From positions 29,252,001 to 29,316,000 of the forward strand of contig CM072801.1 in assembly GCA_037013495.1 (NCBI GenBank): a DNA stretch of 64,000 nucleotides, given 5' to 3'. A program made the translations under genes and the position numbers. Shown piece after piece: positions 11,173-22,879 of the stretch (the stretch's first letter is position 1; every line of letters begins with the position of its first letter). The stretch is from Hippophae tibetana. Its lineage: Eukaryota; Streptophyta; Magnoliopsida; Rosales; Elaeagnaceae. Below the pieces are notes generated by a model. It had not been told where the DNA came from. It saw nothing but the letters and a program-made list of their open reading frames with translations, and ran no database searches.

Positions 11173-11340
11173 TTGTTACAAAAAAGGTATTTAAGTCGAT
11201 ATGTAAAGTCAATTTTTAGAGAAAATTGACTTATAATAAATTTAAAATCGATTCAGTGAAAAATTGACGCTACACGTGGACGTAGCGTCAGTTCTATGTG
11301 TTAACCGACGCTACACACGTGGATAATTTTTTTTAGGAAA
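11173..11340 (+). repeat. Palindrome-rich segment, possible DNA-transposon end
   Basis: Starts at TGTTACAAAAAAGG, reminiscent of the CACTACAAAAAA ends of plant CACTA elements but not matching them exactly. It contains the inverted repeats 11,208-11,230 (GTCAATTTT around AGAG) and 11,266-11,289 (GACGCTAC/GTAGCGTC around a CACGTG G-box). Further GACGCTACAC words follow. No opposite end was found, so this is only a suggestion. Confidence 0.3.
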
Positions 11341-11500
11341 ATGACAACATTTATGAATTATTAAGCTATGTCTTGATATTTTATCTAATTTTAATTAAAC
11401 CCTCCCAAACTACTTAGGGAAATGACAACACCTACAAATTAGATAAGATATGTCTTAGTTAATCCAATTTTAATTAAAACCTCCCAAAAATAAGTTTTTG
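11340..11500. repeat. Imperfect about 80-bp direct repeat
   Basis: The segment from ATGACAACATTTATG to CCTCCCAAACTAC (about 11,340-11,416) is followed by a diverged copy from ATGACAACACCTAC to CCTCCCAAAAATAAG (about 11,421-11,495). Confidence 0.6.
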
Positions 11501-11599
11501 CAAAATCATTCAAGTATCGTTGATATGGAACTAGAAAATAACTTCTTTCAAAATCTTGAGTTTTTAAATTGTCAAAGTTTCTCCACATTTTCTAATTAA

Positions 11600-12965
11600 A
11601 CAAAACACACAAAATGATGGGATATTTATAGAAAACAATTTAGATTTTGTGGGGCTCACCAACCATCTTGATGAAGGTAAGAACAGTCCTCGGTGAGATT
11701 AATGAATTAAAATTAGTGTCTCTAAGTCCTAAATTAAATTCATAATTTAAAACCCTTTTTGAATTCTTAACTTTAGTTTTAAAAATTAGGTCTAGTTAAG
11801 ATTTTCTATTTTTTCTTACTATATAATTTAATAATACAATTAGTAACCAACCTAAATCCTGAAAAACCTAAAATTATACTTAATAGATTTGAATCATTTA
11901 TTGTATTATAATCTAAAAAGGAAATAACTTAACTAAAAAAGATAAAATGATTGATAATCTTTAACCTAAGCATTCAATCTGACTTGTAACAAAAGTCACA
12001 AGGTGCTACTTTGAATAAAAATATTAACAATTACAGATTAATATCTTAAAGTAGCAATAAAGATATCCTTCCAATAAAGTGTTTGCGCAACTTAATTCAT
12101 AACAATCATAGTTTTGGAATTTAAGCATGAAATTAAACATATCAAGAATCAAGAATTGAAACTAAAATAATTGATGACATTAAATTAATTAAATCATAAT
12201 CTAGGGCTTGAATTACTCACAATTATAATAAATTGTATAGCCATTTGTGGGATTCACAAATTTAATAAACAGACTAAATATTTCCTCATAAATAAAGAAA
12301 GATTATAGAGAGAAAAATCTAATTTGGATGAATTATTGGAGCCAAGGAAACCAAAACATCAATCTTCAACTTGTTCTTTAATCTTTCTTCAAGAATGGTA
12401 TAAAAAGGGATATGTTTTTCAAATTTTTTGTGTATTTTGGCCATTTTCTTTGTAGAATGGGGTGTTGTTTGGGTATTTATATTAAAAAATTAGGTATTTT
12501 ATGTTCAACTTAAATCTAGACTATTATATGAGAGAAAATTGATATAGATCTGTTATACCTCGTGTCATGGAAAGAGAAAAAGTTGGTTAAATGATCAAAA
12601 TGCATCTAGAACACATTCAGACATGAAAAGCACATGCACAACAAGCAATGCATGTCAAGCGATGGAAATGGTGAGCTCAAGAAGAGCGATCCATCTCATG
12701 CACGGTTGGGGCCAATCTTGGCACTAAAAAGTAAGCCATATACCTTATGGCAACAAGTTGACACATGGAATGTAGAGCCTACACATACATTGATTGGACT
12801 TTTCTTTCTAAGTTAATCCACCTAATCCAAAAAATCTCAAAAATTCTAAAAAAATATATTTTCCAATAAATATAAAACAAACAATTTTAACACATTATAA
12901 TAATAAAATATATGTAAATGTAAAGGAGTTTACACCTAAAAATGTATATAGAATATCACTTATCA
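11600..12965 (-). repeat. Probable Athila-like LTR, minus strand
   Basis: Read on the minus strand it begins TGATAAGTGATATTC (12,965 downwards), resembling the TGATGAGTGCTC start of the Athila-like LTRs elsewhere in this window. It is preceded by the purine-rich GTGTGGGGCAGTT (12,966-12,978), a plausible polypurine tract. The body is non-coding. The left boundary and a target duplication were not found, so the span is approximate. The 60-codon frame at 12,634-12,816 lies inside and is not a gene. Confidence 0.45.
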
Positions 12966-12979
12966 AACTGCCCCACACA

Positions 12980-15900
12980 TACTCTTTGCTAGTTCTCGAG
13001 AAAAGTCAACACTCATAGTTGAGAGAATAAGTTTTTTGATATTTTATCTCAATGACTTACTAGTATTATATCTTAAATTTTAATAAATATTAAATATTGT
13101 TTTTTATCATCTATTTGCTCTAGCTATTATACAATAACAATGCTCAAATTGTTTATGTGATATGGCATCTATTAGTACAGATAGACCATATAATTTAAAC
13201 AAGTTAGAATATTATTCCTCCCTATAAACATCAACATTCTTTTTAGAATTAAATTAGATACCATAGAATTTTTCTTGAAATTGTATATTCACTTATAAAA
13301 AGTATTCCCTTAAATTAAAGGTCTTTCCTTTTATTAAAATGTGATTGGGATTGTTGGTTCTCAATAAAATGAAAGGAAAGGAAAAAAAAAAGTTCATGAG
13401 CCCATAGAATGAAGGAAGGGACCTATAAATAATATTATCCTAAAATCAATTATGTTAATAAAATAGGGTCAAATTTCATTATTTTAATCCCAAATATCAT
13501 CATTGGCTTCTTCTTATATATATGAGATATATGTGTAACAGTGGCTATTTGTATATATTAGGCATATTTTTAAATATTATTTTAGTATTTTTATAGAATT
13601 TATTATCTTTTTGTGCTTATTCATTTATTCTTGAACTATAAGGCATGAACAATATGTTTGGTTCAAAAGGTATGGACTGAGTATAAAATATTAGCTCATA
13701 TAGGTTCAAATTGATTCATTAAAATGGATTTCCCTTAAAGGACAAACAACATTAAAAGTAGGACAATTTAGCCAAAGAAATTATTCCTATTTCCTTAACT
13801 ATTTTTGAAGAAATGTATTTAATATTCGCCTTGATAAACCTAAAGACAAGTTCTAGCATACTCATCATATTCATTAAAATAATAACAAAGTTCCAAGGAA
13901 TTCACAACATTTTTCATAAGTTCAAGCACATAGATTTTTCTACCACTAACTTAGCTATTATGCATGGAAATTTTGAGAAAAAATATCATAAAGTTGCATT
14001 CACTTAGGAATAAATTCAAAACTTTATCAGCATTCATTATCCTTTTTTATGTAATATTATTTAGTTAATTTCATCTTAAATGCCATAAAAAATAAGAAGG
14101 GAATATATTATTCTTTTCAATCCTGTTTATTAATCCTAACTGTTAGGATATACTCTTGGGCCCCGTACTCTACTGTGATAGGGTCTTTAGACTTCATCTC
14201 CAATCCGAGGTACGTTAACGAGTTCTTTTCACCTTCCCCAAGCCTCAAACCTGGGACCTAGTCTCTTTCGCCTCTCTCTCTCTCTCTCTTTTGTTTTGCA
14301 AGTATAAGATCATAATTCTTTAAGCTTCTTTTTTTATTTAATCTATCAAATATTGATGGATGTGTTTGATTGATTAATAAACGTAATTAGTTTATGATAT
14401 TTTGATCATATGTTCTTATAGCTTTTTATTTTCTTTTCTTTGTTAGGTAAAATAATTGTGTGAATCATATCATAATTTTTTGGTTTGATTATTAATCCTT
14501 AAAGAAGCTACCATTAATGTACTTGTACTTAAACATTGTTCTAGGGTTGATAGTTGTTTTTAATGCATCTAATATAGTTATTAAATTATCTATTTAGGTC
14601 CATTTATTATTAATCTTTTCTTAAACACATACGGATACTTGAGCTATTATGCTAACCCTTTTGTGGTTGATTCATGAACGTATTTGATTGACATGAAACT
14701 TATTGGAACGTTGGTTTGGATACAACTCACGCTAATATTAGAAACTTTGAAATTGGAGCTAAGGCTCGTAAATAAGGTATATTAGGGTAGTATCATGGGG
14801 AGGGTGGCATAAGAGCGAGTTTTTACTTAAGCATTTGTTTCTCATAGTGGAAAGTTAGGTAGTCTGGTAAACCGGTAGTTTTTCTCTTAAGTCATGATTG
14901 TGACCTATGTTTTTTCTACCTAAAAATATCATGTGTTATTATTTCATTTTTGCACTTTATTTTAACATACAATTACATGTCTAATCACTTTGTTTAGGTT
15001 ATTAAATTAATAAAAATTAAAAATAGCCTATTTATCTCCTTTACGTTAATTAGGTACGTATTTTATAAACTTTCAAATTAAAAAATAGTTTCAAATAAAA
15101 CTTGAAAACAAAACAAGCCTTTTTGTGTTTTGGTAGATAAAATCTCATTTTCTAACATTTTTTAAAACACATATTTGAATCTTATTGAATACGTTAATCT
15201 TAAAAAAATTATAATACAACAAATTAAACTTACTATTTATGGGCAAATTGTTAAAAACATAGAAATAATATGGATTATCATTAAAATAATAAGATGGACG
15301 TGGGTATATGGATGAGCAAATAATTCATTAATTCACCTAAATCAAGAAATACGATCCAAGATGGGTTTCAAAGTTTTGGTCATGTCAAAATTAGATTATG
15401 ATTAAAATGTATACTATTTATTTGGATTCTGATTGAGAAATATGCAATGTTTTTGGATTCCTAATGGATTTTGGTTGAAATGTTTTATAATATTATGCAA
15501 TCCTAACCAGAATGAGTTGCAATTAATATATATATATATATATATATATATTATTTTGTAATGTATTATATTTAAACATTATATATACCACAATCATATT
15601 AAGTTACTAAAGTACTATAAAAAATAAATAAATTTTTATAATAGTTTAATAAGTGTCTAACCATACTTCTTATTTTTCTAATTATCTTTTCTAAATATAA
15701 ATATTAAATTTTGCTAGAGATGTATCATATTAAAATTGAAATGTTCTATATATTATGTTATTATCTGTCGCAATAATTCATATATGTGTTCTAGCTCATT
15801 TGGGCCTTATCATATTCGAAAAATTTGATATGTTATATTTCAAATTAGTTCAAGTTGATTACTTTATGGAATCGACTTCAAGTTGAAAACATTCAAATGT

Positions 15901-16130
15901 GATTATGATATGATCATATTTAGATTGGTTAAAAAAAACTTTGAATTGTTGTTTAATCTTAATTTGATTTAAAAAAATTCATATGATTTTAACCTTATTT
16001 AAAACAAAATATAAAAGAAATATTGTCTTTATTTTAAAATATAATGTATCTTCTTCTAATATTATTTTAGATTTGATTTAAACTTTATATATAATACTAG
16101 TCTAGCTCATACGCTTTGCACATATTAATT
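12980..16130. other. Non-coding, AT-rich, with microsatellites
   Basis: No gene was recognised over 3.1 kb. A (CT)n tract lies at about 14,271-14,289 and a (TA)n tract at about 15,525-15,551. The style of 14,330-14,900 (long T-rich sequence, TTGATTGATTAATAAACG, GAACGTTGGTTTGG) resembles decayed LTR sequence, but no boundaries were found. The 64-codon frame at 13,813-14,007 is unsupported. Confidence 0.5.
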
Positions 16131-16139
16131 TATTACTTA

Positions 16140-17010
16140 ATTGATAAAAATATTTAAGATAATAAATAGGGATAAATTTTTATATTCCTTATAATAAATG
16201 AGATGGTATAAAAACAAATTATTGTAATTAATAAAATTTTCAATATTTTAGCCACTAATATTTATTGCCCAATTTATATTATTTAATTGATAAAAAAATA
16301 AGACTTAAAAAAATTAAATAGAAAAAATGATAATTATCCTTGTAAAAAAAGATAAATAATTTAAAACTAAGTAATTATCAATATTTTAGCTACTAATAAT
16401 TTTTTAGTTAATTGATAAAAATTAATACTAAAGATAATTAAGCAAAAATAATATATATTTGTTTATGTTATTTAAGATAAATAACCTTTTATAAAAAAAT
16501 ATAAATAATTATAACATAGAAAATTATCATTATTTTAGATACTAATAATTTATCACTTAGTTTATATTAATTAATTTATAAAAAATAAAAATTAAGACAA
16601 TTTAAAAAAATGAAAATTATTTATGTTCTTAAGATAAATAACATTGTAAAAAAATAAAATTATTAATTTTAATCTAGATAATTGTTAATATTTTAGCTAC
16701 TAATAATTTGTATTCTTTAATTGATAAAAAATAAGACTTATGATAATTAAAAAAAGTAAATGATAATTGCTTAACAAATAACTTTGTATTAAAAAAAGAG
16801 ATAAGTAGCTATAATATAGATAATTGTCAATATATTATCCACTAATAATTTATTACTTAATTGATAAAAATTAAAATTTAAGACAATTAAACGAAAAATT
16901 ATAATTATTTATCTTACCTAAGACAAATAACATTGTATAAAAAAGATAAATAATTATAATAGATAATTATTAATATTTTATATACTAATGATTAATAAAA
17001 TAACCATGGA
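16140..17010. repeat. AT-rich tandem repeat, about 140-158-bp unit, six degenerate copies
   Basis: The word CAATATTTTAGCTACTAATA, with variants, recurs at about 16,241, 16,379, 16,528, 16,686, 16,828 and 16,971, giving spacings of 138, 149, 158, 142 and 143 bp. Each unit also carries TAATTGATAAAAA, AAGACAATTAA and GATAAATAAC words in the same order. It is non-coding. Minisatellite expansion of an AT-rich unit is the simple reading. Confidence 0.8.
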
Positions 17011-17089
17011 CAATAGTAGTCATTATTTTAAAATATGTGAGAAATTTTGTTCAAAATTTTATAAGGTGTGATTTGGAATATATATATAC

Positions 17090-17627
17090 AGACACACATA
17101 TATTGATGCCATTTTTCATCAACATCAAAGGAGGAGTGCACTTCTCCTTGTTTACTCATACAAACAGATAAAAATTATTAGAATCTAGAGCCACCATGAT
17201 GTATAGTGGTTTTTTTGACCTCCAATGATTAAATTAGTTCAAGTAATGCTGATAAAGTAGGGGAACAAAGTCTCACTTAGTGATTTAGGTAGAATAAGTA
17301 GAGATAGAGAGATATAGTAGATATAGTTGTGTATCTATGTACTTATGAAGTTTTTGTGTGAATTGTATAATATGAGTATATATAAGAGAAATATATACCT
17401 AATGTGGATCACTTACTCGTGGAGATAGACTTTTCTCTAACATCAAAGTTATCTCTCCATAATTATCCATTCTAAATAATTAGAGGATATTTATCTCTAT
17501 GGGTCTTTAACTAACATTTATAATCATATGTTAACTCAAAGCTCATTGGATCGAGTGTGATTCATATTATTGAATAGGCCTCATCTATATTGTGCCAAGT
17601 AAAATAAGGTTTATTTTACACCCAACA
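17090..17627 (-). repeat. Possible LTR, minus strand
   Basis: Read on the minus strand it starts TGTTGGGTGTAAAATAAACC (17,627 downwards), a common type of plant LTR start. It contains TATA-like TATATATACTC and AT-rich leader sequence. The other end and a target duplication were not found. It could be a solo LTR or part of a larger element upstream of the Tat element. Confidence 0.35.
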
Positions 17628-17823
17628 ATAACCCCTATGGCCTCTTGGGCTAGGATACATGGGACATGAGGTATGTCTTGCAACTTAGTCAATATTAAAG
17701 CCTCTTGCCATTTTTTTTCTCTCATGAAGTTAGTTCTTATTTAGCATTTAAGTGCCAATATACTCGTGTAGTTATGGATATTTAAACTCTGCCTGATAAT
17801 TAAAACATGCATGGTAGTTTTTT

Positions 17824-17990
17824 GTCACTAACGATGTTACAAGATTTCCAATCAAGCATTCAGTGAGGGAATTTTGTAGTCAAAATTTCTTTAAATAAGT
17901 CCACTAATGATGTTACATGCAAGATTTCCAATTAAGCATTTAGTGAGGAAATTATGTTGTAGTCAAAGTTTCTTTAAATAAGTCAACTTT
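17824..17990 (+). repeat. Tandem duplication of about 80-85 bp
   Basis: A segment running from CACTAA(C/T)GATGTTAC through TTCCAAT(C/T)AAGCATT to TTTCTTTAAATAAGTC occurs twice in a row with about ten differences. It lies in non-coding sequence upstream of the Tat gag. Confidence 0.75.
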
Positions 17991-17999
17991 GAGTCCCAG

Positions 18000-18960
18000 G
18001 GTGTTTTTCACCTCTTGTTCTATAGAGAATTCCTTATATACATTTTAAGTTTATAGGGAGAAATCTATGTGTCAGAACCCTTCTTGAGCCTTATAATTCC
18101 TTTCTTTTAATTTATGCTCCATTGGTGCCAATCACATATTTGCATGGGAAGCATAATTTATTATTTTCTTATAATCTAAACACAATGCACTCTATTGTGC
18201 TTGCACTAATACCTTTATACTCAAGAAATGGATTTACAGATATTGGAGTGACAAATAGACATGGTTGAGTTTGGTCACCATGGGTATATATAGAGGTAGA
18301 CTAAGATAACATATAGGCGGTTGTGGTAGAGTGGAGAAGTAGAGGTCAATTTGATTGAGGGTTGTTTAGTGTGGTGAAATTTGGAGAAGGTCTACTTAGC
18401 AAGTGGCTATCTAACCAGGGTCTATTCGATGAAGGGATATATATAATGGATTTATCTAATGATGCACTATCCAATATGGTCCTGTATGATCGCTTCCTAT
18501 CTAGGGGTTCTATGTTTGACAACTCTATGTCTAGTGGTGCTTTGACAGTGGCAGCTTTTGCAACGAGATGCTACTTAGACTTTCACGCCATTGCAATTTT
18601 GATGGTTTCATTGGTAAGGACCGATCACACATTAAATTTTCACATGAATATTTATGAATCAAGTTTAGCTCTAACGATATTCTTGTTAGTATTCAGTTAC
18701 ATCATCCATATATGTTTTGTTTCTGCAACTTGGTAACTTTTTACTAACCTATGAGAGTTTTTGTACTGTCTACCATCCTGCTTGGCATGCTTAAGATCTA
18801 TTCAAGTAGTCTCTGATGATTGAGTTTCCAATTCGATTGATAGGTTTAGACCAAAGTGCATCATACCCGAGTCTAATTAGGCTGAGCAGGAAGTTGAAGG
18901 GAACCCCTTTTTTAGCTCGATAAGATCTAGCGACAAAAAATGGATACATGAAATAAAATT
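18000..18960. other. Region upstream of Tat gag, no supported gene
   Basis: A 124-codon frame (18,362-18,736, plus) is present. Its first half is built from imperfect iterations of a SxGxxFDxx-type unit and its end is a hydrophobic run. It matches no family I know and may be part of the degenerate 5' region of the Tat element. I do not call it a gene. Confidence 0.4.
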
Positions 18961-18969
18961 TGGCAAGCA

Positions 18970-19595
18970 CGATTTCAGGCATTTGGAGAGGCAACAAAAG
19001 AAGCAATATCAAGCCTTGAAGGCGACCAATGAAAGGCATGAGAAAGGCAAAGCCCTTATGAGATGGATAGGGACCGTGAGCAATTATGTGTCTCTCTATT
19101 CTCCGATAAGATGGAGAATGATGAACCACCATCCAAGTTCAACAATCCTAAATACCCCTAATTATGTTGGAACTAAGGACCTTGTAATACATGTATAGCA
19201 CTTCAAGACGACCATGGCACCTATGTGCCTCACACAAGGAAAGAGAGATGCCATGATGTGTAAGTTGTTCGTTGATACCCTCTGTGAGGGCTCCCAAAAG
19301 TGGTTCAACAACCTCACACCATTCTTTATAACCTCTTTCTCATAATTTTCCAAACTATTCATTACCAATTACACTTGTAACAAGCCATTGAGGAAGGAAT
19401 CGCATCACTTCTTTTCAATTATTCAAGAAAAGGGTAAGTCCATTGAGGAGTATATGAAATGATTCAGGGTAGAAAAGTTGGAAATCTCTTATTGTCCTAG
19501 CTCTGTTTCTATCAAGGCCTTTAGGTGTAGTCTCTTAAAGATTTCCGACTTGTTCAAAGAGCTAACCTAGAGAGTTCCTTGTACTTTGGAGGAAG
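18970..19595 (+). pseudogene. Tat gag, N-terminal and core part, split by a solo LTR
   Basis: A Gln/Lys-rich helix (LERQQKKQYQALK) is followed, after stops, by the gag core: HFKTTMAPM, RDAMMCKLFVDTLCEG, QKWFNNLTP (the conserved W-F pair), ITSFS then FSKLFI, KGKSIEEYMK, IKAFRCSLL. This is the Retrotrans_gag order for Tat elements. In-frame stops occur at VIHV*HFK, FS*FSK, MK*FRV and LT*RVP. It breaks at EEV exactly where the solo LTR with target duplication GGAAG begins. Confidence 0.8.
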
Positions 19596-20710
19596 TGATG
19601 AGTGCTCAAAAAGAACTAAAATTACCATGATTTTATTCACTTTAATTGATTAAAAAAATATATATATATATATATGATTTTATCATATTTCTATATAAAT
19701 CTATATTTTCAGAATCAAGGGTATTTTTATTGTTTTTTAGCTATTTTCACTTAAAAAAGTAACTTAAAGACTCAAAGAACAATACTGGAGACAGTACATC
19801 ACAAATATATTCATATATTAAATGAGGAAAAGTCAAAAAAGATGGAAAAATTGGACAAAATAGGTCAAAAATGTCAAAAAAAGAGGAAATCGTGCACGGA
19901 ATCGCCCAACCACTCTGAGCAGCCGCGTGCATCGCCTAGTCCGCGCGTGCCCGCGCCCATCAATGCTCGGTCCCGCACGCTGCATCGTCCTGTTCGCGCA
20001 CGTCTCTATGCGCCCCTGCTTCTTTTCACGAGCGGCACCTACTCCATTCCGCGCGTGCCGCCGTGCCTTGCATCGACATGATGTCAACAATGATGTCATC
20101 ATCCACTACTCCGCGTTTCCATCATTTTTAATCATTTTTTCACCCACTTTTCTTCCCCTCCTCACCTATAAATACCCTCATTCTCTTCACTTCAAATCAC
20201 AAATAAAAACACATTTCTTCTCTCTTTCTTTCTCTCCATTTCATACCTCACCCATAGGTTTTAATTGATTTGTTTAGTTAACAAAGAATATCTAACCCCA
20301 CCAAAGGTGGTATTCATATAAAAAAGAGAGAATCAATAAATATCAATTTATATCTTTAATAACCTAAATAATATAAGCAATCGTAATTAACTTAGTTATT
20401 ATATCCATAAATACTCCACTATTATAAATGATAAAATTTGCATACATGTTTATTAAATCTGTATCTATGTTTATTTTTACGTTATTAGATTAAAAACACA
20501 AAACCCCAAAATATCGTGACAAGATGTTTAGGATTTAATTTCGTTTTTAAAAGTTTGAATAATAAATTATAAACCACATACATTCCTTCCTTAGATCGAC
20601 CTTGGGAGTATACTTATCATTTTCTACGAAATGATTCGTACACTTGCGAGAGTTTTATAAATATAAAACCAAAGTATTGGTAGGATCGATGATGTCAGTT
20701 TTGCTCATCA
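19596..20710 (+). mobile_element. Solo LTR, Athila-like family, internally deleted variant
   Basis: It begins TGATGAGTGCTCAAAAAG, ends TTTTGCTCATCA and is flanked by the perfect 5-bp duplication GGAAG (19,591-19,595 and 20,711-20,715). It is the same family as the LTRs at 46,723 and 52,168, but only 1115 bp. About 780 bp present in the others (equivalent to roughly 47,345-48,125) is missing at about 20,250, replaced by a direct join to ACCCATAGG. A TATA motif, CTATAAATACC, is kept at about 20,165. The TGACGTCA pair seen in younger copies is here TGATGTCA-like, consistent with C-to-T decay. The 79-113-codon frames in its GC-rich part are not genes. Confidence 0.92.
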
Positions 20711-21190
20711 GGAAGCATACGATGAGGCAAAAATTTATCAATCTTAAAAGAGTGTTAGGCTTGGTTAAGGACCATCGAGCCAATATGAAGGTCATATTGG
20801 AGAAGGAAAAAGAGGATAAGTGGAAAATTAAAGAAACGGGATCAACAGAAACAAAACATTTGTACAAAACAACAAGGGAAATGGACAATGGTCAAGGAAT
20901 AGAGGACCTTAGGGAAGGTCACTCTCTTCTTTTAGAGGGCCACCCTTGAGAGTGAAACCTGGCCTAGGCTATATTAAGGATGGAGGAGGAGCCCAATTTT
21001 AGATGACCTTCAAAGATGAAATCCTTACTTAGAGACACATCTAAATGGTATGCCTTCCATAAAGATGTGGCCCATGAGACAAGAGACTATAGACACCTTA
21101 AAAAGGAAATATACAAGTTGTTAGCCATAGGATATTTGAAGGACCTCGTAGGAGGAAATAGTGAAAGAAGAGTCGGTCATAATAGGTGAG
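20711..21190 (+). pseudogene. Tat gag, C-terminal part, after the solo LTR
   Basis: Resumes directly after the duplicated GGAAG. In shifting frames it shows a Lys/Glu-rich linker, then SKWYAFHKDVAHETRDYRHL followed by KKEIYKLLAIGYLKDLVG. This is the 'C-x-F-H-x4-H-x4-C' plus 'LKxEIExLI-x-GYL' block that ends gag in Tat elements, but with Tyr where Cys is usual at two positions. The zinc-binding residues are partly lost. The 101-codon frame at 20,644-20,949 mixes LTR and gag sequence and is an artefact of the insertion. Confidence 0.75.
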
Positions 21191-21289
21191 AGGTGTCGAA
21201 ATGGAAAACTCCGTTGAATAGTGAAAGAGATCACCACAATGAGCCAAACATCAATACTATTCATACCATGAATAACAGGACTGCAATCA

Positions 21290-21840
21290 ATGGGGTCTCA
21301 AAAAATCGACATAAAAGGTTTGCTAGAGAGTTACACAATGCCCCTCATGTGCACACCTTGGAAAAAATGAGGCCCGTTTTCGAGATCATTTTCACTGAGA
21401 AGGACAATACCTCATCCCATCACAAGAACCCTTAATGATCACTTTGAGAATAGGATTATGCAATGTTTGTCAGATAATGATTGACATAGGGAGCTTAGTG
21501 GGTCTTCTTTTTTGGTCCACTACAAGAGCTCTAGGAGTGAAGGATTTTGACATCGTTAAAGTGAAGCTCCCTTTAGTGGTATGTAACAGCAACACCACCT
21601 ATATAGTTGGAACCATGGTACTGCCTGTCATGGAAAAATGGACAATAATAATGACCAATTTCATAATCATTGTTGTCTCATCTCACTATAGCACCATCTT
21701 GGGTAGGCTATGGATACACAAAATGAAGGCAATCTCATCTATCTTCCATTAGGTGATCAAATTCCCAACTGATGAGGGTATGAAAGAGATAAGAAGAGAA
21801 TAAGAGAAATCTAGAAGATGTTAGAATGCCACCATGAAAA
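21290..21840 (+). pseudogene. Tat aspartic protease region
   Basis: KNRHKRFARELH leads in, then a short frame break. The protease core reads MIDIGSLVGLLFW, where the family has D-T/S-G at the active site; here the Thr/Ser is Ile, so the site looks inactive. STILGRLWIHKMKA (family ILGRxWLHxMKA) and IKFPTDEG follow. An in-frame TAG at about 21,750-21,752 separates the last two. In the family this enzyme matures the polyprotein. Confidence 0.8.
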
Positions 21841-22029
21841 AGCTCACCCATAAGTAGAAATCACAGTATGGAGGTCTAGTGAGGTTTGTCTATTTAAATG
21901 AGGTGTGGGATTTTCCAATAGGAGGCAAGGGTGAGAACCATCCTTTGAAACTCAGTGGGGATCTGAAGGTAGATGTGGAGGAGTAACTCTCACATTTTCT
22001 CAAAACAAACTCGGACATCTTCGTATGGA

Positions 22030-22870
22030 CCCCAACAGACATGCTTGGGATTAAACTAAAAGTTATAACACAGATTAAATATCAATCTAGAGGCTAGACC
22101 TATTTAACAAAGAAAAATAAAATTCCCAAGGGATAAGAACGAGATGATCAAGCATCAAGTCATTGCCCTTAAGAAGGTAGGGATTATAAGGGAGGTTAAC
22201 TATCCTTCGTGGTTGTCAAATGTAGTGCTAGTAAAAAAGACATGCAGACCACCCTATATTTGTGTAGCCTTTACAGACTTAAATTAGGCATACCCTAAAG
22301 ATTTGTTTCCCATCCCAAGTATTGATCAACTAGTAGATGCTTCTGCTTACTTTGGTGTTATGAGTTTCTTGGATTCATAGTTCGGGTACCATCAAATTAG
22401 GATGTACCTTAAAGATGAAGAAAAAACAGCTTTTATCATAGAAGAAATGACTTAATTTCTATTATACTAGGATGTCATTTAGATTAAAAAAATGCGGGCA
22501 CTACATATCAGTATCTCGTCAACAAAATGTTTGTAGATCAACTAGGGAGAAACCTGGAGGCATATGTGGACGACATGGTAGTAAAGTCAATGGAACCCCT
22601 AAACCATATCAGAGACCTAGATGAGGTAATTTTGGTAATCCGAAGGTATGGTATGAGACTTAACCTGAAGAAGGGTATCTTTGGTGTTGTTTTAGAAAAT
22701 TTCTTAGGGTATCTTGTATTAACCCGAGGGATTGAGGCCAACCTAGACAAGATACAAGCTTTGGTGAACATGAAGCCACCTACCAACTTGAAGAGGATCT
22801 AACAAATGAATGGAAGAATAGTGGCACTGAATAGATTCATCTCTAAATGCATGGATAAGTGTTTTCCATT
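22030..22870 (+). pseudogene. Tat reverse transcriptase region
   Basis: The RT runs from DMLGI (family 'DMPGI') through KDLFPIPSIDQLVDASA and SFLDS*FGYHQIRM (a stop at the position of the first catalytic box), then DEEKTAFI. An open stretch at 22,527-22,802 has MFVDQLGRNLEAYVDDMVVKS (catalytic YVDD), LNLKKGIFGV, FLGYLVLTRGIEANLDK and VNMKPPTNLK, matching RT motifs D and E and the thumb. The order and words are Tat/Ogre type. Several frameshifts and stops occur. Confidence 0.88.
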
Positions 22871-22879
22871 TTTCAAGAT

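Noticed and set aside
18362..18736. 124-codon frame as a host gene
   Set aside because: No family resemblance, imperfect internal iterations, and a position upstream of Tat gag among repeats.
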